Assembly (NCBI GenBank): GCA_949128115.1
Contig: OX421963.1
Location: 79,355,635 to 79,419,634, forward strand
Source of the DNA: Anaspis maculata
Taxonomy: Eukaryota; Arthropoda; Insecta; Coleoptera; Scraptiidae
Length of the DNA: 64,000 nt
Reading direction: 5' to 3'
The translations under genes and the position numbers were made by a program. The notes beneath the pieces were generated by a model. It was not told the DNA's origin. It saw nothing but the letters and a program-made list of their open reading frames with translations, and ran no database searches. Shown in pieces: positions 12,800-25,600 of the stretch. Numbering within the stretch: position 1 is the stretch's first letter; every line of letters begins with the position of its first letter.

Positions 12800-14280
12800 T
12801 CGTGGAATTGCAAACTTTGTTAGGTACTTGTGCAACGAGGCAACAAAGGTAATGTTTTCGTCCAGAATGACCCCCATTTTATTGTGCAAATTTCTGTGCT
12901 ATTTTAAATTTTAATGCCAACTTGCGTGAAGAAAATCTGTGAAAGTGCATAAAAGTGAAGGTTGAAGGTTCAAGATCAAGATGAAATTGGAATAGGATGA
13001 ACCAAATTATATATTGTGTATCTAATATTCAATTATTTGAATATAATCAAGAAAATGATTGCATAATGCCATCTCATTAGCATTGACCTTGAAGAAAAAG
13101 CGAGCGAATTTCGGCTGTACGTCCCATCCTGAAAATAGCATGTACTAGCTACACGTGCTTTTGATGCAGTTCGATTTGTCAGAATGGGCTAAAATTTTTG
13201 ATCTCACGCAGCATTACAAGTTTCGAACTTTATTTTCAAAACAAACCAAGTGCTGTGCCTTGTATAAACCGTGTAATAGTGAAGTGGTCATTGCAAAAAC
13301 TTGCACAATTTGGGAAATAAAATTTCCAGGAATTCGCGGAAGTGGAGTTTCAGGTGAGCTATCTTTAGTTATCGTCAGCTGTCTAGTGATAATGTGCCTA
13401 TTATTTGTAAACAGTAGAGGTACATCGAGAGGTACGTATTAATTTTTGCGATAAATATTTATCCAAAGGGGTTTACCTAAACAAGCGAACCTACTGCTGC
13501 TTATAAAATATATCAATATATTATAACATTTCACAACATTATCGCATCGTTGGGAACTAAAAAAAACTTATTAAAATTGCCGGTAGTTACCCATACAAAA
13601 ACTTTGTTTCAGTTTTATCCTGCCTAACTTAGGTAGACTAGGTACTTACCTCTAATAAAGTACTTTGGTAATTAAGTAGGTACCTAATTTTAAATTCAGA
13701 GTGGGTCGTAGCAGGTTTACTAAGCCGCAGTTGACCAAATTGAATTCTGATTTTGAAGCTTCCGTTCCATTTTTTCCTGAAATACTCACTTAGGTACTAA
13801 TTTGAAGCTGAGCGTTTATAAGCTTCACAAATGAAAAAATGACCTTGGCATTGACAGCAACTACCTTTTTAAAGTGACCATACCATAAAAGGAAATTTAT
13901 GGACAGTAATGAGCAAGTCTTCATCACTCTCTGCCTCTACCTTTTGGTTACACCCCCCATTTCCCCTCTCCTGGCTCTCCTAACGAAAATTCATTATTAT
14001 GCAAATATATTGTTATCTGTTATTGTCATCGAGAGAGACAGCACGTAGACAGCAAAATGTAAGTTACAGTTTATTTTTATGTGCACCCTGTATATCTACC
14101 TAAGTACTAATAATTAAACTCTACACGCCTCAGTCACTTTTTCAAGGGGTTACGCGACATACGAAAAATAATTAATTGTATTTTGGACGAGGTACGACTT
14201 GTACGAAAGAAAGGAGATAGTAGATGTCAGATTGACGCCAAAATCGGGCGTCGTAGTGCTTCTTTTATCGCATTTCCTCA
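12800..14280. other. Intergenic stretch without a supported gene
   Basis: AT-rich sequence with TAGGTACCTA-like strings. One open frame (13155-13442, + strand, 95 codons) contains a hydrophobic stretch, but it has no splice context, no family resemblance and no flanking signals, so I do not call it a gene. Confidence 0.5.
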
Positions 14281-14299
14281 AAGGGGAAGGCGCTTTTAG

Positions 14300-14345
14300 C
14301 TAGCTGTATTTTGTCGTCCGTCCGTCCGTCCGTCCGTCTCTTCAT
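14300..14345. repeat. GTCC microsatellite
   Basis: About six GTCC units on the + strand. The same motif marks both outer arms of the giant foldback at 21874-26050. Confidence 0.85.
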
Positions 14346-14589
14346 CACGGGTACAACTTCTCAGGCAAAAGAGCTATCTCTTTGGCACAAAATAAACGAT
14401 AACCAATAAGCCTATATTCCTCTCGCATGTCCAGCTGAAAGAAAGCTAGCCTTGATAAGGATAAACAACCACAATAATAATAACTTAGTGTAGCGCGGCG
14501 TCGTCGATGGAGTACTGAATTTCACAAGCCGCCTGTATAGGTAGCGGGAGCAAAAATGGCTTCTTGAAGATGCATATATGGTGTAATGT

Positions 14590-14770
14590 TATTTTCACTA
14601 ACAATTGTTATTACAATTTTCTTAAGTTGTGATAAATTATACAGATAAATAATTGGACAATTATTGTCGCTCCATTGAAAAAATAATTTTCCTAAACTCA
14701 AGATTTGAGTGAGTAATGTCAAAAACAAACGAATCTCTACAACGGTACCTTGGCACCCCATCATGCGCTG
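14590..14770. repeat. Inverted partner of 11883-12060
   Basis: This stretch reads as the reverse complement of the sequence beginning 'catgatggggtgccaaggtacc' at 11890. It runs on through the 'caattgtt..aataaatta' region. It may be the far arm of a large foldback or a second insertion in the opposite orientation. Confidence 0.6.
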
Positions 14771-14839
14771 GCGCGAGTGTCTTATAGGTTTGTTCCATCA
14801 GCAGTTCCTGACGGCCCGTGGACGTCAGTGACATGCACA

Positions 14840-15670
14840 TTACGATTGATTTTTGTCACGTGTCTGTTACTTCTGAGGTTCTATTTTTTGTTGGGGGCGG
14901 CGTTTGGGGGGTGGTGGCGGCTGAAACTATTTTTTCTGCGATGTCGAATGGACAGGAAACACGATAGTCTTTGTCTGGCTTCTGAAACTTTCTCGATTCT
15001 GTTTCTTTTTCATCGGATGCGGCGTTTGGGGGCGGCAACTTGAACTATTCTTCTTGTGATGTCGAATGGACCGGAAACGCAATGGCTTTCCTCCTCTGGC
15101 TGTAATTACTTTGAATCAGTTTGTTGTTTTTTTCGTCGGGGGCGGCGTGTGGAGACGGCGTCGGTTGAAATTATTTTTCTGCAATGGCAAAGGAGCAGGA
15201 CACACGATGATTTTTGTCACGTGTCTGTAACTTCTGAGGATCTGTTTAACCGTCTGGGGCGGCGTATGGGGGGCAGCGGCGGCCGAAACTATTTTGTCAG
15301 TAATGGTAAAGGGTAGGAAACACAATGATTTTTTTCACGTGTCTGTAACTTCTGAGGCTCTGTTTTTTCATCGGGGGCCTAAGAGGTCGGAGGCAGCCAT
15401 GGGGGGCAGCGTTTGAGGTGGTGGTGACGGTAGAAACTATTTTTCCCGCGATGTTGAATGGACAGGAAATACAATAGTTTTTGTCCGATGTCTGTAACTT
15501 TTTCGGTTTTATTCCTTTTTCGTGTGGAGCAGCGTATGGGGGCGGCGACTCAAACTATTGTGATGTCGAATGGACCGGGAACTCAATGGTTTTTTCCTTG
15601 GCTGTAACTTCTTTGATTCTGTTTTTTGGTCGGGGGCGGCGTGTGGGGACGGCGAACCTTGACTTTTGAA
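14840..15670 (+). repeat. G-rich minisatellite, about 7 units of ~120 bp
   Basis: Each unit contains a TGTCTGTAACTTCTGAGG-like part, then GGGGGCGGCGT(G/T)TGGGG, then a GAAACTATTTTT..CGATGTCGAATGGACAGGAAAC part. Unit starts fall near 14853, 14968, 15081, 15211, 15328, 15478 and 15590, with substitutions and small indels between units. All open frames here are by-products of the repeat. The GGGGGCGGCG core also occurs in the subrepeats of the giant foldback. Confidence 0.85.
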
Positions 15671-15989
15671 AAAAAAAGATTTTTCGATATTTCTTAAAAC
15701 TACAACAATTTTTTCACAGGTGCTTTTTTCAAATAACTGGGGTAACTTAGATAACTTTTAAAATACGCGGGTAATCGTTCTTTGATTAGGGTGAATAGGT
15801 ACCCAAATTCAGGTATCACAATGATGTGTCTGTTTCAATTGTTTCATTTCCAATGTTGTAACAATTGTCCGCTCAGGCGCGCTCAGGCGCTGTCACTTAT
15901 TCGCGGCGGAGCTACGACCCGTTCCGAAATAAAGTAACTGCCAAGGTAACTGCCAAATATGTTTCTGCATGCAGATTTTCATCAGCAAC

Positions 15990-16345
15990 GAGCATTGTTC
16001 ATTTGGCTGTGCGCTCGCTCCCCAGTCAAATCTCACCTTACTGGACAGCGGGCATTTTCATTCCATTTTCTTTAGTACTGCCTCCGGCGCTCCCGCGACT
16101 TGACTATATGTAGTGGTCGCCACCAGGACCATGTCATTTATCGGCCACAGCAAATTTCCACTCCAAGGAAGCTAACGTTTTTCTATTTACGCCACAAAAA
16201 CTCGAAAATTTCGACTTACGCATACATATTACATCGCGGTGACGCATGACGGTTACACAGCTATTACGTAACCCCTGCACGTAACAGTCATAACTTACTG
16301 ACTGCGACGACCTTAGCTTTTTACCAGCTCATTTTTCCCATAGCT
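15990..16345. repeat. Single arm related to the foldback at 8161-9050
   Basis: Shared phrases are GGGCATTTTCATTCCATTTTC, CCACTCCAAGGAA, TTTCGACTTA and CCCATAGCTT, in the same order as the right half of the 8161-9050 element. The inverted partner arm is absent, so this is a fragment or a deleted copy. Confidence 0.65.
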
Positions 16346-16658
16346 TAAGGTACTCGAATGAGAAAACTGAAGAAAGTCATGAAACTTTTTAAAGACTATA
16401 ATATTACAGTAACTGTAACAGTAACTGTGACAGACGTGGGCACTGGACAAATATTTCCATCTACACCTTCCGGTATTCCCTTTATTTCATTACACAACTG
16501 CGCAGGTACCTATAACTGTATTATGGCAAGATAATGGAGCGTGTTGCCCGTTTGATACCTTTATTATTAGCAGGAGCAGCTGCAATACTTCTCACAGATC
16601 GAAATTTAAATACATGCTGAAGACAATACAACTCTTACACGATTTTTTGTTTCGACTT

Positions 16659-16664
16659 TTTATT
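16659..16664 (-). terminator. Polyadenylation signal of the membrane-protein gene
   Basis: TTTATT on the + strand (AATAAA on the - strand) lies about 30 bp after the minus-strand stop codon at 16692-16694. This independently supports the 3' end of that gene. Confidence 0.65.
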
Positions 16665-16691
16665 CTTTCATTGCATCACAACGTTTTCAAC

Positions 16692-19600
16692 TTACTGTAA
16701 CAGAGCGCGTTTTACCATTCTCAGGGAAGAATTGATGATGAATGAAAAGATACCACCTACATTTTTCGCGAATGCCTTGAGGGAATAATCCGGTTGACGT
16801 TTAACCTGCGTGTGCACCAAATATTCATCCAAGATTTTCCAAAATATCACTGTTATGAATGCAATTCCACAGAGCGAGCCCACAAGCAGCGTCGAAACTG
16901 TGCAAAAAGAATAAAGCACTATCAACAAATAAGTAGCAGAACCTTTTGATTGTAATATTTACTGTAGATCATTGAATATCGCTGCTTTATGGAAACCATT
17001 GCGACTTCGTTCTCTTCTGATATTTCGCTGATGAGGTCGTTTCCTATGTCTTCTTTTTGTGTTATCGGTATTGTCACTGACTTCCTGAACGGCTGCTTCA
17101 CCAGCGAGTACTTTTTCAAGAGTCTCGGATCTGTCCATTGCATACCATTACTTTTAACAAAACCGAAAATTAGACAACGCGGACTAAATAGATTGGATCA
17201 AATGCTATAACAATAGGTGTTTACCTTTTACAACCTAAACTAAGTATTCTGACCTAAGTTGTTAGTGGTATCCCACTTTCGCGCATGTGATTTCTCGCTT
17301 TTTCTCTCTCTAACTTAGATCAGATCAGTGAGTTTTGTGGTAAAAGGAAAGCACCTAATGAAACTTATGTTTGACAATCGAAAGCCATCTCGCTTCAAAT
17401 GTGATGGAAACTTATGTCTTGTTATAAAAAAATTTGGTTGGGCATGAGCGCTGTACTTTTGTTAGTGATCACCTGAATGGTTCTGACGAGAGCATTAGGT
17501 TTTCAAAATCCATGTCTTTCTCTTGCATTCTGCCTTCGGCCATTGTAGAATCATACGTTCTGGAGTCGGTTTGGTGTCCTTCAACATTTGAAGTGTACAT
17601 AGTTTCAATCCTGGAAATAAACTGATGCAATGAAGTATTACGAGAACAGTGGAATTTACGTTTCTGAGGGCTGTCTCCCCAAACTATCGTTTTCTCTTTG
17701 TTTTGGATGGATTGGTCTCACGTTATTTGTTAAAGTTGATTGAAGCCGTGGAAGTCTGGAGGTGTTAATTGACGATACTAGCCGACGAAGGCCCACATTA
17801 ATTAATCTAAAATTGTAAATAATCAAGTTTTTCTTCACTAACAATAATTGCATTTGGAAACATACTGTTTTTCATTGGCTGGTTTTCTTGGTGGTGACGA
17901 TGAACCATGCGTGGCTCTTTTGCCCGCATCTTCATTCTTGTTACCATAATCGTTGTGATCTGTAAATATGATGTCACTGTGTGATCTGGAACCTTTGAAC
18001 CACACTCACCAATGGTTTTTGTATCAAAAGAATTTTGCATTATTTCGAACCAGAAAAGAAATTGGAGAATATAAATTATACAAGTATAAAATTGTAAAGT
18101 TGTCAAAAATGCTGTGTTTGACAAGCTCGTTGCTTTAGAAACGTGAATTAGGTTTAGGCTTTGTTCCAGGTGTATTTCAAGCAACCTCCACTCCAAGGAA
18201 ACTCACGTTTTTCCGACTTTTGGACGTGGGGGGTATAGGCCTGCAGCTCAGACCGTAAAAGTAGCTTAGAAACCGAAAAACCGGCAAGTTCATTCTAACT
18301 TTCTCTGACCAATTTTATCCGAAAGTACATCATGTGAGAACATTCCAGCCAAAAGTTATCCAAAATTCTCCTGGCGGAACATCCTCAAATGGCCTCTTGA
18401 AGACAACCCGAAATCAAATTTATCGTGCGCCGCGGCCTTTTGTTCTGTTTTCCGGGTGAACTATGATAGGTAGAAGAAAGTTTTCAGGCACGAAGTTTTA
18501 GAGGGTAAAATTATCTACAAAAATGTCTCTAGTAGCATAGGGCTGCCTTCTCCAGTTTAGCCGTCAGAGCGTCTCAAAGTTGAACGACATGAATTGCTAT
18601 TTTGCTTTCGTGCGGGTTTTGACACAGAGTTACACCATATGAAGCTGACACAGTGCCCGTTATAATTGTGATATGCTTTTGTGCTGTGGTCATAAATAGG
18701 GTCCCAACAAAGTTCTCCAGAGAAAAGGCTACTTGAAAATTCGTGCAGGAACGCGAGGTGGCGGTCTCAAAGATGGACACTTTCGATCTCTTGGAATTGT
18801 TTGTATATCGGCTTGTGATTGTTCGATCACAATAATTCTTTTTTTAATAGAAAGCGTTCTCCAAGCCACAGTTTTTTCACCGTACTGTTTCCTTCCTACA
18901 CAATAATGGTGGCGTATTAAACTGCGCACCAATTGAAGTTGGCCACCCAAAAATTTCAGTCACATTCAAAGTGGCATAGCTCTTGAATGAGTGAACTATT
19001 TAGAAGAATCATTTTTTGTCTTCTGATTAGCTCAAGTATTAGGCTTCAAAATGTCATGGGTCATTTTTTATACAGGTGCTTTGTAGTAATTATACAGGGC
19101 GCCCAATCAGGTACTCCAAAAATTGAAAAACTTAAACAGCTCCCATTTCACAAAAAATGGTTTTTAGTTTCTCCAAGTGTTTCAGGGGAGATTTTAATCC
19201 CATACTTCGAGGCGGTTTTTGAAATTTTGGGTCTATCTCCCCCAGTTACAAGGTGATCTCAAAAATCTAACCTTTTGATTTTGCAGTAATAAGTTTATTC
19301 GTTGTTGAACGATTTTGGGGAATGAGCGTTCTTGTTGAAGCTAAAGGCTCAGGTCAGAGGGATTGAGGAACGGAATTGACTTTGGATGGAAATTCTGGAA
19401 AAAGGATTGAACAAAAGTAACCCAGATATGAAGCACCCTAAAAATCAGGTTCAGGGAAAGAAGTGAACAAAAATCAACTTGCTTTCAGACTATTCTTTCC
19501 GAACATTTTGAAGTTTTTTTTTCGATTCTCTGAGATAAAAATTGTCTGTGCGGGACCCAATCTACAAATTCACTTTTCAGAAAATGATAAAATGGACCTA

Positions 19601-22600
19601 CCTCGACTGAAAATGCACATAACTCAGGTCACGTTCTTATTGGCGGATGTTTCCTCCGCAATTAAAGGGATAGGCACCAGTTCTGATCTCCGTAACCTAG
19701 GTTACGTTCATTTTTAGGTGAAAAACGTCCGCTATTTTTCTTTAGAAACATCCATTAGTGATTTGGGTTCCTTACCAACAATTTTTGCTCCATACAAATG
19801 AGAAATACTTTAAAATGTTTGGAAAGAATGGTTTGCTTGAAAACAAGTTGATTTTTGTATAATACCCCTAAACCGGATCTCTAGGAAGTTAGTAATTTGA
19901 GTCAATTTTGATTCAATCCCTTTCCCAGAATTTCTATCCAAAGTTAATTCCGATCCTCTATCCTTCTGGCCCGAACCTTCAACTTCAACAAGAGCCCTCA
20001 TTTTCCAAAATCGGTCAACAACGAAGAAAGTTATTACTGCAAAACCAAAAGGCTACATTTTTGAGATCTCCCTGTAATTGGGGAAGATAGACCCAAAATT
20101 TTGAAAACCGCCCCGAAGTAATGAAACAAACTCTCCCCTGAAACACTTGGAAAAAACAAAGACAATTTTTTGTGAAATGAGAGCTGTTGAAAATTTTCTA
20201 TTTTTGGAGTACCTGATTGAGCGCCCTGTATAATTAATACGAAGCAACTGTATAAAGAGTGACCCACGACATGTTGTAGTTTGATACGAGAGCTAATCAG
20301 AAAACAAAAAATTATTCAAAATAGTTCAATCTTTCCAGAGCTATGCCACTTTGAATGCGACTGAAATTTTTGGGTGGCCCATTTCAATTGGAGCGCTGTT
20401 TATTACGACACCATCATTATGTACGAAGAAAAACAATATGGTAAAAAAATTTCAGCTTGAAGAGTGCTTTCGAGTAAAAAAAGAATTATTCTGATCGAAC
20501 CACCACAAGCCGATATACAAACGATTCCAAGAGATCAAAAGTGTCCATCTTTGAGGCCGCCACCTCGCGTTCCTTTACGACTCTCCAAGTGGCCATTTTT
20601 CTAGAAAACTTTGTTTTGACCTTATCTATGACCACAGCAAAAAAGCATATTATAATTATAACGGACACCGTGTCAGCTTCATGTGGTGTAACTCTGTGTC
20701 AGAACCCGCACGGCAGCGGAATAGCAATTCATGTCGTATAACTTTGAGACACTCTGACGGCTGAACTAAAGATGGAAGGCCCATGCTACCACGGACATTT
20801 TTGTAGATAACTTCATCCTCATCCATCCAATAAGTTTCTACTATATCCTAACATATTATGTGTTAAAAGGGATGGTCCATATTGATCTCTTATGTCTACT
20901 CCTTACCTCTATAGCCCCTATACCCTAGTAGCTTCTCCCAAATTGGCAGTGGAAGCACTCGTTGCACATTTTCTAGTTGATTGAGTTGAACTAATCATTT
21001 TCAAAAACTTTCAGGTTAAAGGAGTTATAAGGGTAAGGGTGGGTAGACATAAGAGATGAATGTGTATCACCTTTTCCTTGATATAATAATGCTTGAGTAG
21101 TAGAAATGCATTCTCACTTATCAAGAAACAATTTATTTCCAGTAGCGCAGAGCAAAAGTTCATAACTTATTGGAGGGTGAACGCCAATTTTCAGGGGTTG
21201 GTTCGCAAGAAATACTTGATTGGCAACACTTTGATCATTCCGTGTCAGAAATTCAAAAAAACTCCCCGTTTTTTTTTTGGTCGTTATTTAATTTTGAATT
21301 TTCAGCTAGGAGGATATAAGGATATATTTTCAGTCCTTTTTCGAAATGCTGGGGTGGTTCTAAAAACAGGGGTCTATGAGATATTTTGACCAGCTCAAAG
21401 TTATAGCAAGTATAACCCTAGAAGCACCTCATGGCGTCAAAATAGATCCACCTTCTGCTCGTTTAAGGCAGTAATGGCTATAAATTAGTTCCCTGACCAC
21501 CGGCATAGTCCACCCCTCTAGAGGGTGAACCGTTGAGTTTAGAGGATTTGCGCAATGATAAAGTTTGATCACCTCAACAAGGGCTACAACATATTGAAAT
21601 TTGAGCCAGATTCCCCGAGGAGCCAAATGCCATAAGGAATGTGCGGAGTCTTTTGCAATAATTGTGTATTGTTTGAAGAATGACAGTTTTCAGTGTCCCC
21701 TGAAAAGTTTTATTACTTTTCGACTGTACGAATCCTGGTTCTTGAGCTAGAGCTTTCAGAAATATCAATTTTTAGTGTTAGAAAATCACCGCGCCTACTT
21801 GACTTTACCACTGGACACGCACCCACTGGATCACCATCATTGTGATAATCAAGTTAACCTTCAATAACGCGTCGTTTTTAGCGCATTTTCCATCTTGATG
21901 AAAATCGCTATTGCAACCGCTTTGTCCGTCCGTCCGTCCGTCCGTCCGTCCGTCCGTTCCTCGAACTCCTCCCAAACTAGACGACCTAGCTTTCTAATTT
22001 TTTCGCTGTTACATAGCTGCCACTCCCAAAGGAGGGCTAGGCTATGTTGGATGTCCATATTGCGCCGCCAACATAGAGAAAACCGCCCCCGATAAACTTG
22101 AAATAACATAATATTGTACTTTCTACCAGACCTGATGCTCTAGTGTTCTCATTTTTTGAATAATACATAGTTGCCACTTATAAACGTAAGCCAAGAAACA
22201 TTCCGTCTTCAATATGCGCCGCCGACATTGAAAAACTGCTAAAAACCGCCCCCAATCACTTGAAAATGAAAAACATAAACCCGAAGACATAGCGATCTGA
22301 TTCTTTCGTTATATAAATAGCTGACTAGAAATGGGAAAGGATAGGCTACTTTTGGTTAGTCGCCGCCCCCAGATTCCGCCCCCAAACGATAAAAAGTGCA
22401 ACTTTCACAAATGTTACTGATTGAAATGTTCCCTTCAACATTTAGGAACTGCCAACTCAAATTGTGCAACATTTGCTCAGCCGAACGCTGCCGCCCCCAC
22501 ACGCCGCCCCCACACGCCGCCCCCAAAGTAAGAGATAAATGAAAAACATGAACCCGAAGACATAGCGATCCAAGTTTTTCGCTATGTGGATAGCTGACTG

Positions 22601-25600
22601 AAAATGGAAAAGGATAGGCTACTTTTGATATGGCGCCGCCTCCAGCTTCCGCCCCCCCCCCCAAAAAAAAAGTGCAACTTTCAACAATTTTCACTGATTT
22701 AGCTGATAATGTTACCTCGAACATTCAGGAACTCTTGACTCAAACTGTGCAAGAATTTCTTTGCCAAACTCTGCCGCTCCCACACGCCGCCCCCAAAGTG
22801 AGAGATGAATGTAAAACATGAACCTGAAGACATAGCGATCTAATTCTTCCACTATATTGATAGCTGACTGAAATTGGAAAAATATAGGCCACTTTTAATT
22901 AGCCGCCGCCTCCAGCTGCCGCCTCCAAACAAAAAAATGCAACTTTCACAATTTTCACTGATTGTCATATTTCCCTTACATTTAGTAACTTCCAACTCAA
23001 ACTGTGCAACAGTTACTTAGCCGAATGCTGCCGCCCCCATACGCTGCCATTAAAGTGAGAGATGAATGAAAAATATAAACCCGAAGACATAACGATCTAA
23101 TTCTTCCGCTATATAGATAGCTTACTAAAAATGGGAAAGAATAGGCTACTTTTGATATGACGCCGCCTCCAACTTCCACCCCCAAAAGAAAAAAGTGCAA
23201 CTTTCAATAATTTCCACTGATTTACATTTTAATGTTACCTCAAACATTCAGAAACTTCCAACTCAAACTGTGGAAGAATTTCTTTGCCAAACCCTGCCGC
23301 TCCCACACGCCGCCCCCAAAGTAAGAGATAAATGTAAAACATAACCCTGAAGACATAGCGATCTAATTGTTCCGCTATATAGATAGCTGACTGAAAATGG
23401 GAAGAGATAGGCCACTTTTGATTAGTCGCCGCCTCCAGCTCCCGCCCCCAAACAAAAAAAATGCATCTTTCACAATTCTCACTGATTGTCATATTTTCTT
23501 GAACATTTGAAAACTCCTAACTCAAACTGTGCAACAGTTATTTTGCCGAATGCTGCCACCCCCACACGCTGCCCTCAAAGTAAGAGTTAAATGGAAAACA
23601 TAAACCCGAAGACATAGCGATCTAATTCTTTCGCTATATGGATAGCCGACTAAAAATGGGAGAGAATAGACTACTGTTGATTAGTCGCCGCTCCCAGCTC
23701 CCGCTCTCAAACAAAAAAATATTGATGAATGAAAGAATTTTCATTCAAATCTATTTCATTGGCAAGTACCCCATTCTGATAACAAAATACCACAATGAGT
23801 TTCGATTGAAGAAAGTGGGCAAGGAATGGTGTTTCTCCTTCAACACTATTCTGTGCTTCAACCATATTTCTTTACGTTCACAATATGCCTCTTTGAGAAA
23901 ATGCGCTACTGAGACTCACGCACGTGAAGGCATACTCACTTGTTTTTTTTATCACATATCATGAACATTGGTAGTCCTGCACAGCCCAAAGAGGTGATTT
24001 TAATTCTTTCATATTTTATATATTTTTGTTGCCCTTGTTTGTAATACAGTAATACCAAGTGTATTGAAAAAAAAAACAATAGAATATGTTATATTTTATT
24101 GTTATACCGTGTGATCCAAACCATTCCGAATTGGGATAGGCTGGGCCCTGGTAGGCTCTGTCTTAAAAAAATGACAGTTGCTTTGTCTGGAAGAAAACGG
24201 AATAGGATACTATACTGTTGGTTAAATTTGACTTCCGCTCAAGATCCCAACGAGAAATTTGTGCTATCTCAAAGACATGCATCCGAACAAAAGCCCGGTA
24301 TGTCTAAACTCAAAGCGTTCTAAGCAAAATCTGCGTGTTTCATGGAAGTGGAATCACCTCCATATTGTCCTTGACACTCTTTCTGAAAATTCTTTCAAAT
24401 GGTGTAGTGACTTTGCCATTGCTGATCTGTTGGAGACCTTAGTTTTTTTTATTATCATTATTTTTTGACGAATATCCAATTTTTTGTAATTTTTCACAAC
24501 TTTTTTCTCTAATTCACAGCAATAAAAATCACTTATTTTTCTCCGTTTCTCCATTTCTCTCGTCATTAAAACAAGTGAGTATGCCTTCACGTGCGTGAGT
24601 CTCAGTAGCGCATTTTCTTAAAGAGGCATATTATGAATGTAAAGAAATTTGGTTGGAGGAGAAACATCATTCTTTGCTTACTCTCTTCAGTCGAAACTCA
24701 TTGTGATTTTTTGTTATCAGAATGGGGTACTTGTCAATGAAATAGATTTGAATGATAATTCTTTCAATCATCAATAATTTTTTGTTTGGAGGCGGAAGCT
24801 GGGAGCAGCCACTAATCAACAGTAGCCTATTCTTTCCCATTTTTAGTCGGCTATCCATATTAATTCTTAGTTATGTCTTTGGGTTTGTGTTTTTCATTTA
24901 TCTCCTACTTTAAGGGCAGCGTTTGAGGGCGGCAGCATTCGGCAAAATTACTGTTGCACAGTTTGAGTTGGGAGTTTCTGAATGTTCAAGGAAATATGAC
25001 AATCGGTGAAAATTGTGAAAGTTGTTTTTTTTTGTTTGGGGGTGGGAGCCGGAGGCGGCGGGTCATCAAAAGTGGCCTATCTTTTCCCATTTTCAGTAAG
25101 CTATGTATATAGCGAAAGAATTAGATCGCTATGTCTTCAGGTTTATGTTTTACATTCATCTCTTGCTTTGGGGGCGGCGTGTGGGAGCGGCAGAGCTTGG
25201 CAAAGAAATTCTTACACAGTTTGAGTTGACAGTTTGTGAATGTTTGAGGTAACATCAACATCTGAATGAGTCTGAATTGTTGAAAGTTGCACTTTTTTCT
25301 TTCGGGGGCGGAAGCTGGAGGCGGCGCCATATCACAAGTAGCCTATCCTTTCCCATTTTTAGTCAGCTATCTATATAGCGAAAGACTTGTATCGTTATAT
25401 CTTCGGGTTCATGTTTTTTATTTATCTCTTACTTTGGGGGCGGCATGTGGGAGCGGCAGCGTTCGGCTAAGCAAATGTTGCACAATTTGAGTTGGCAGTT
25501 TCCAAATGTTTGAGAGAGCATCTCAATCAGTAAAATTGTGAAAGTTGCACTATTTGTCGTTTGGGGGCGAAATCTGGGGGCGGCGACTAACCAAAAGTAG

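Noticed and set aside
14750..15669. Several open frames of 60-97 codons on both strands
   Set aside because: They are translations of the G-rich minisatellite; the frames repeat with the unit and carry no domain.
18010..18196. Minus-strand frame ending in MQNSFDTKTI before a GTGAGT donor as first exon of the membrane-protein gene
   Set aside because: It is phase-compatible and stays an alternative. The region upstream of it is AT-rich and touches a repeat fragment at 18190, and its acceptor side is poor. The exon at 26573-26687 has better codon character and an upstream stop.
22356..25490. Many mirrored open frames with repeated 'EAGGG..VAYPFPF' phrases
   Set aside because: They come from the ~265-bp subrepeats of the giant foldback, appear on both strands by symmetry, and lack protein-family resemblance.
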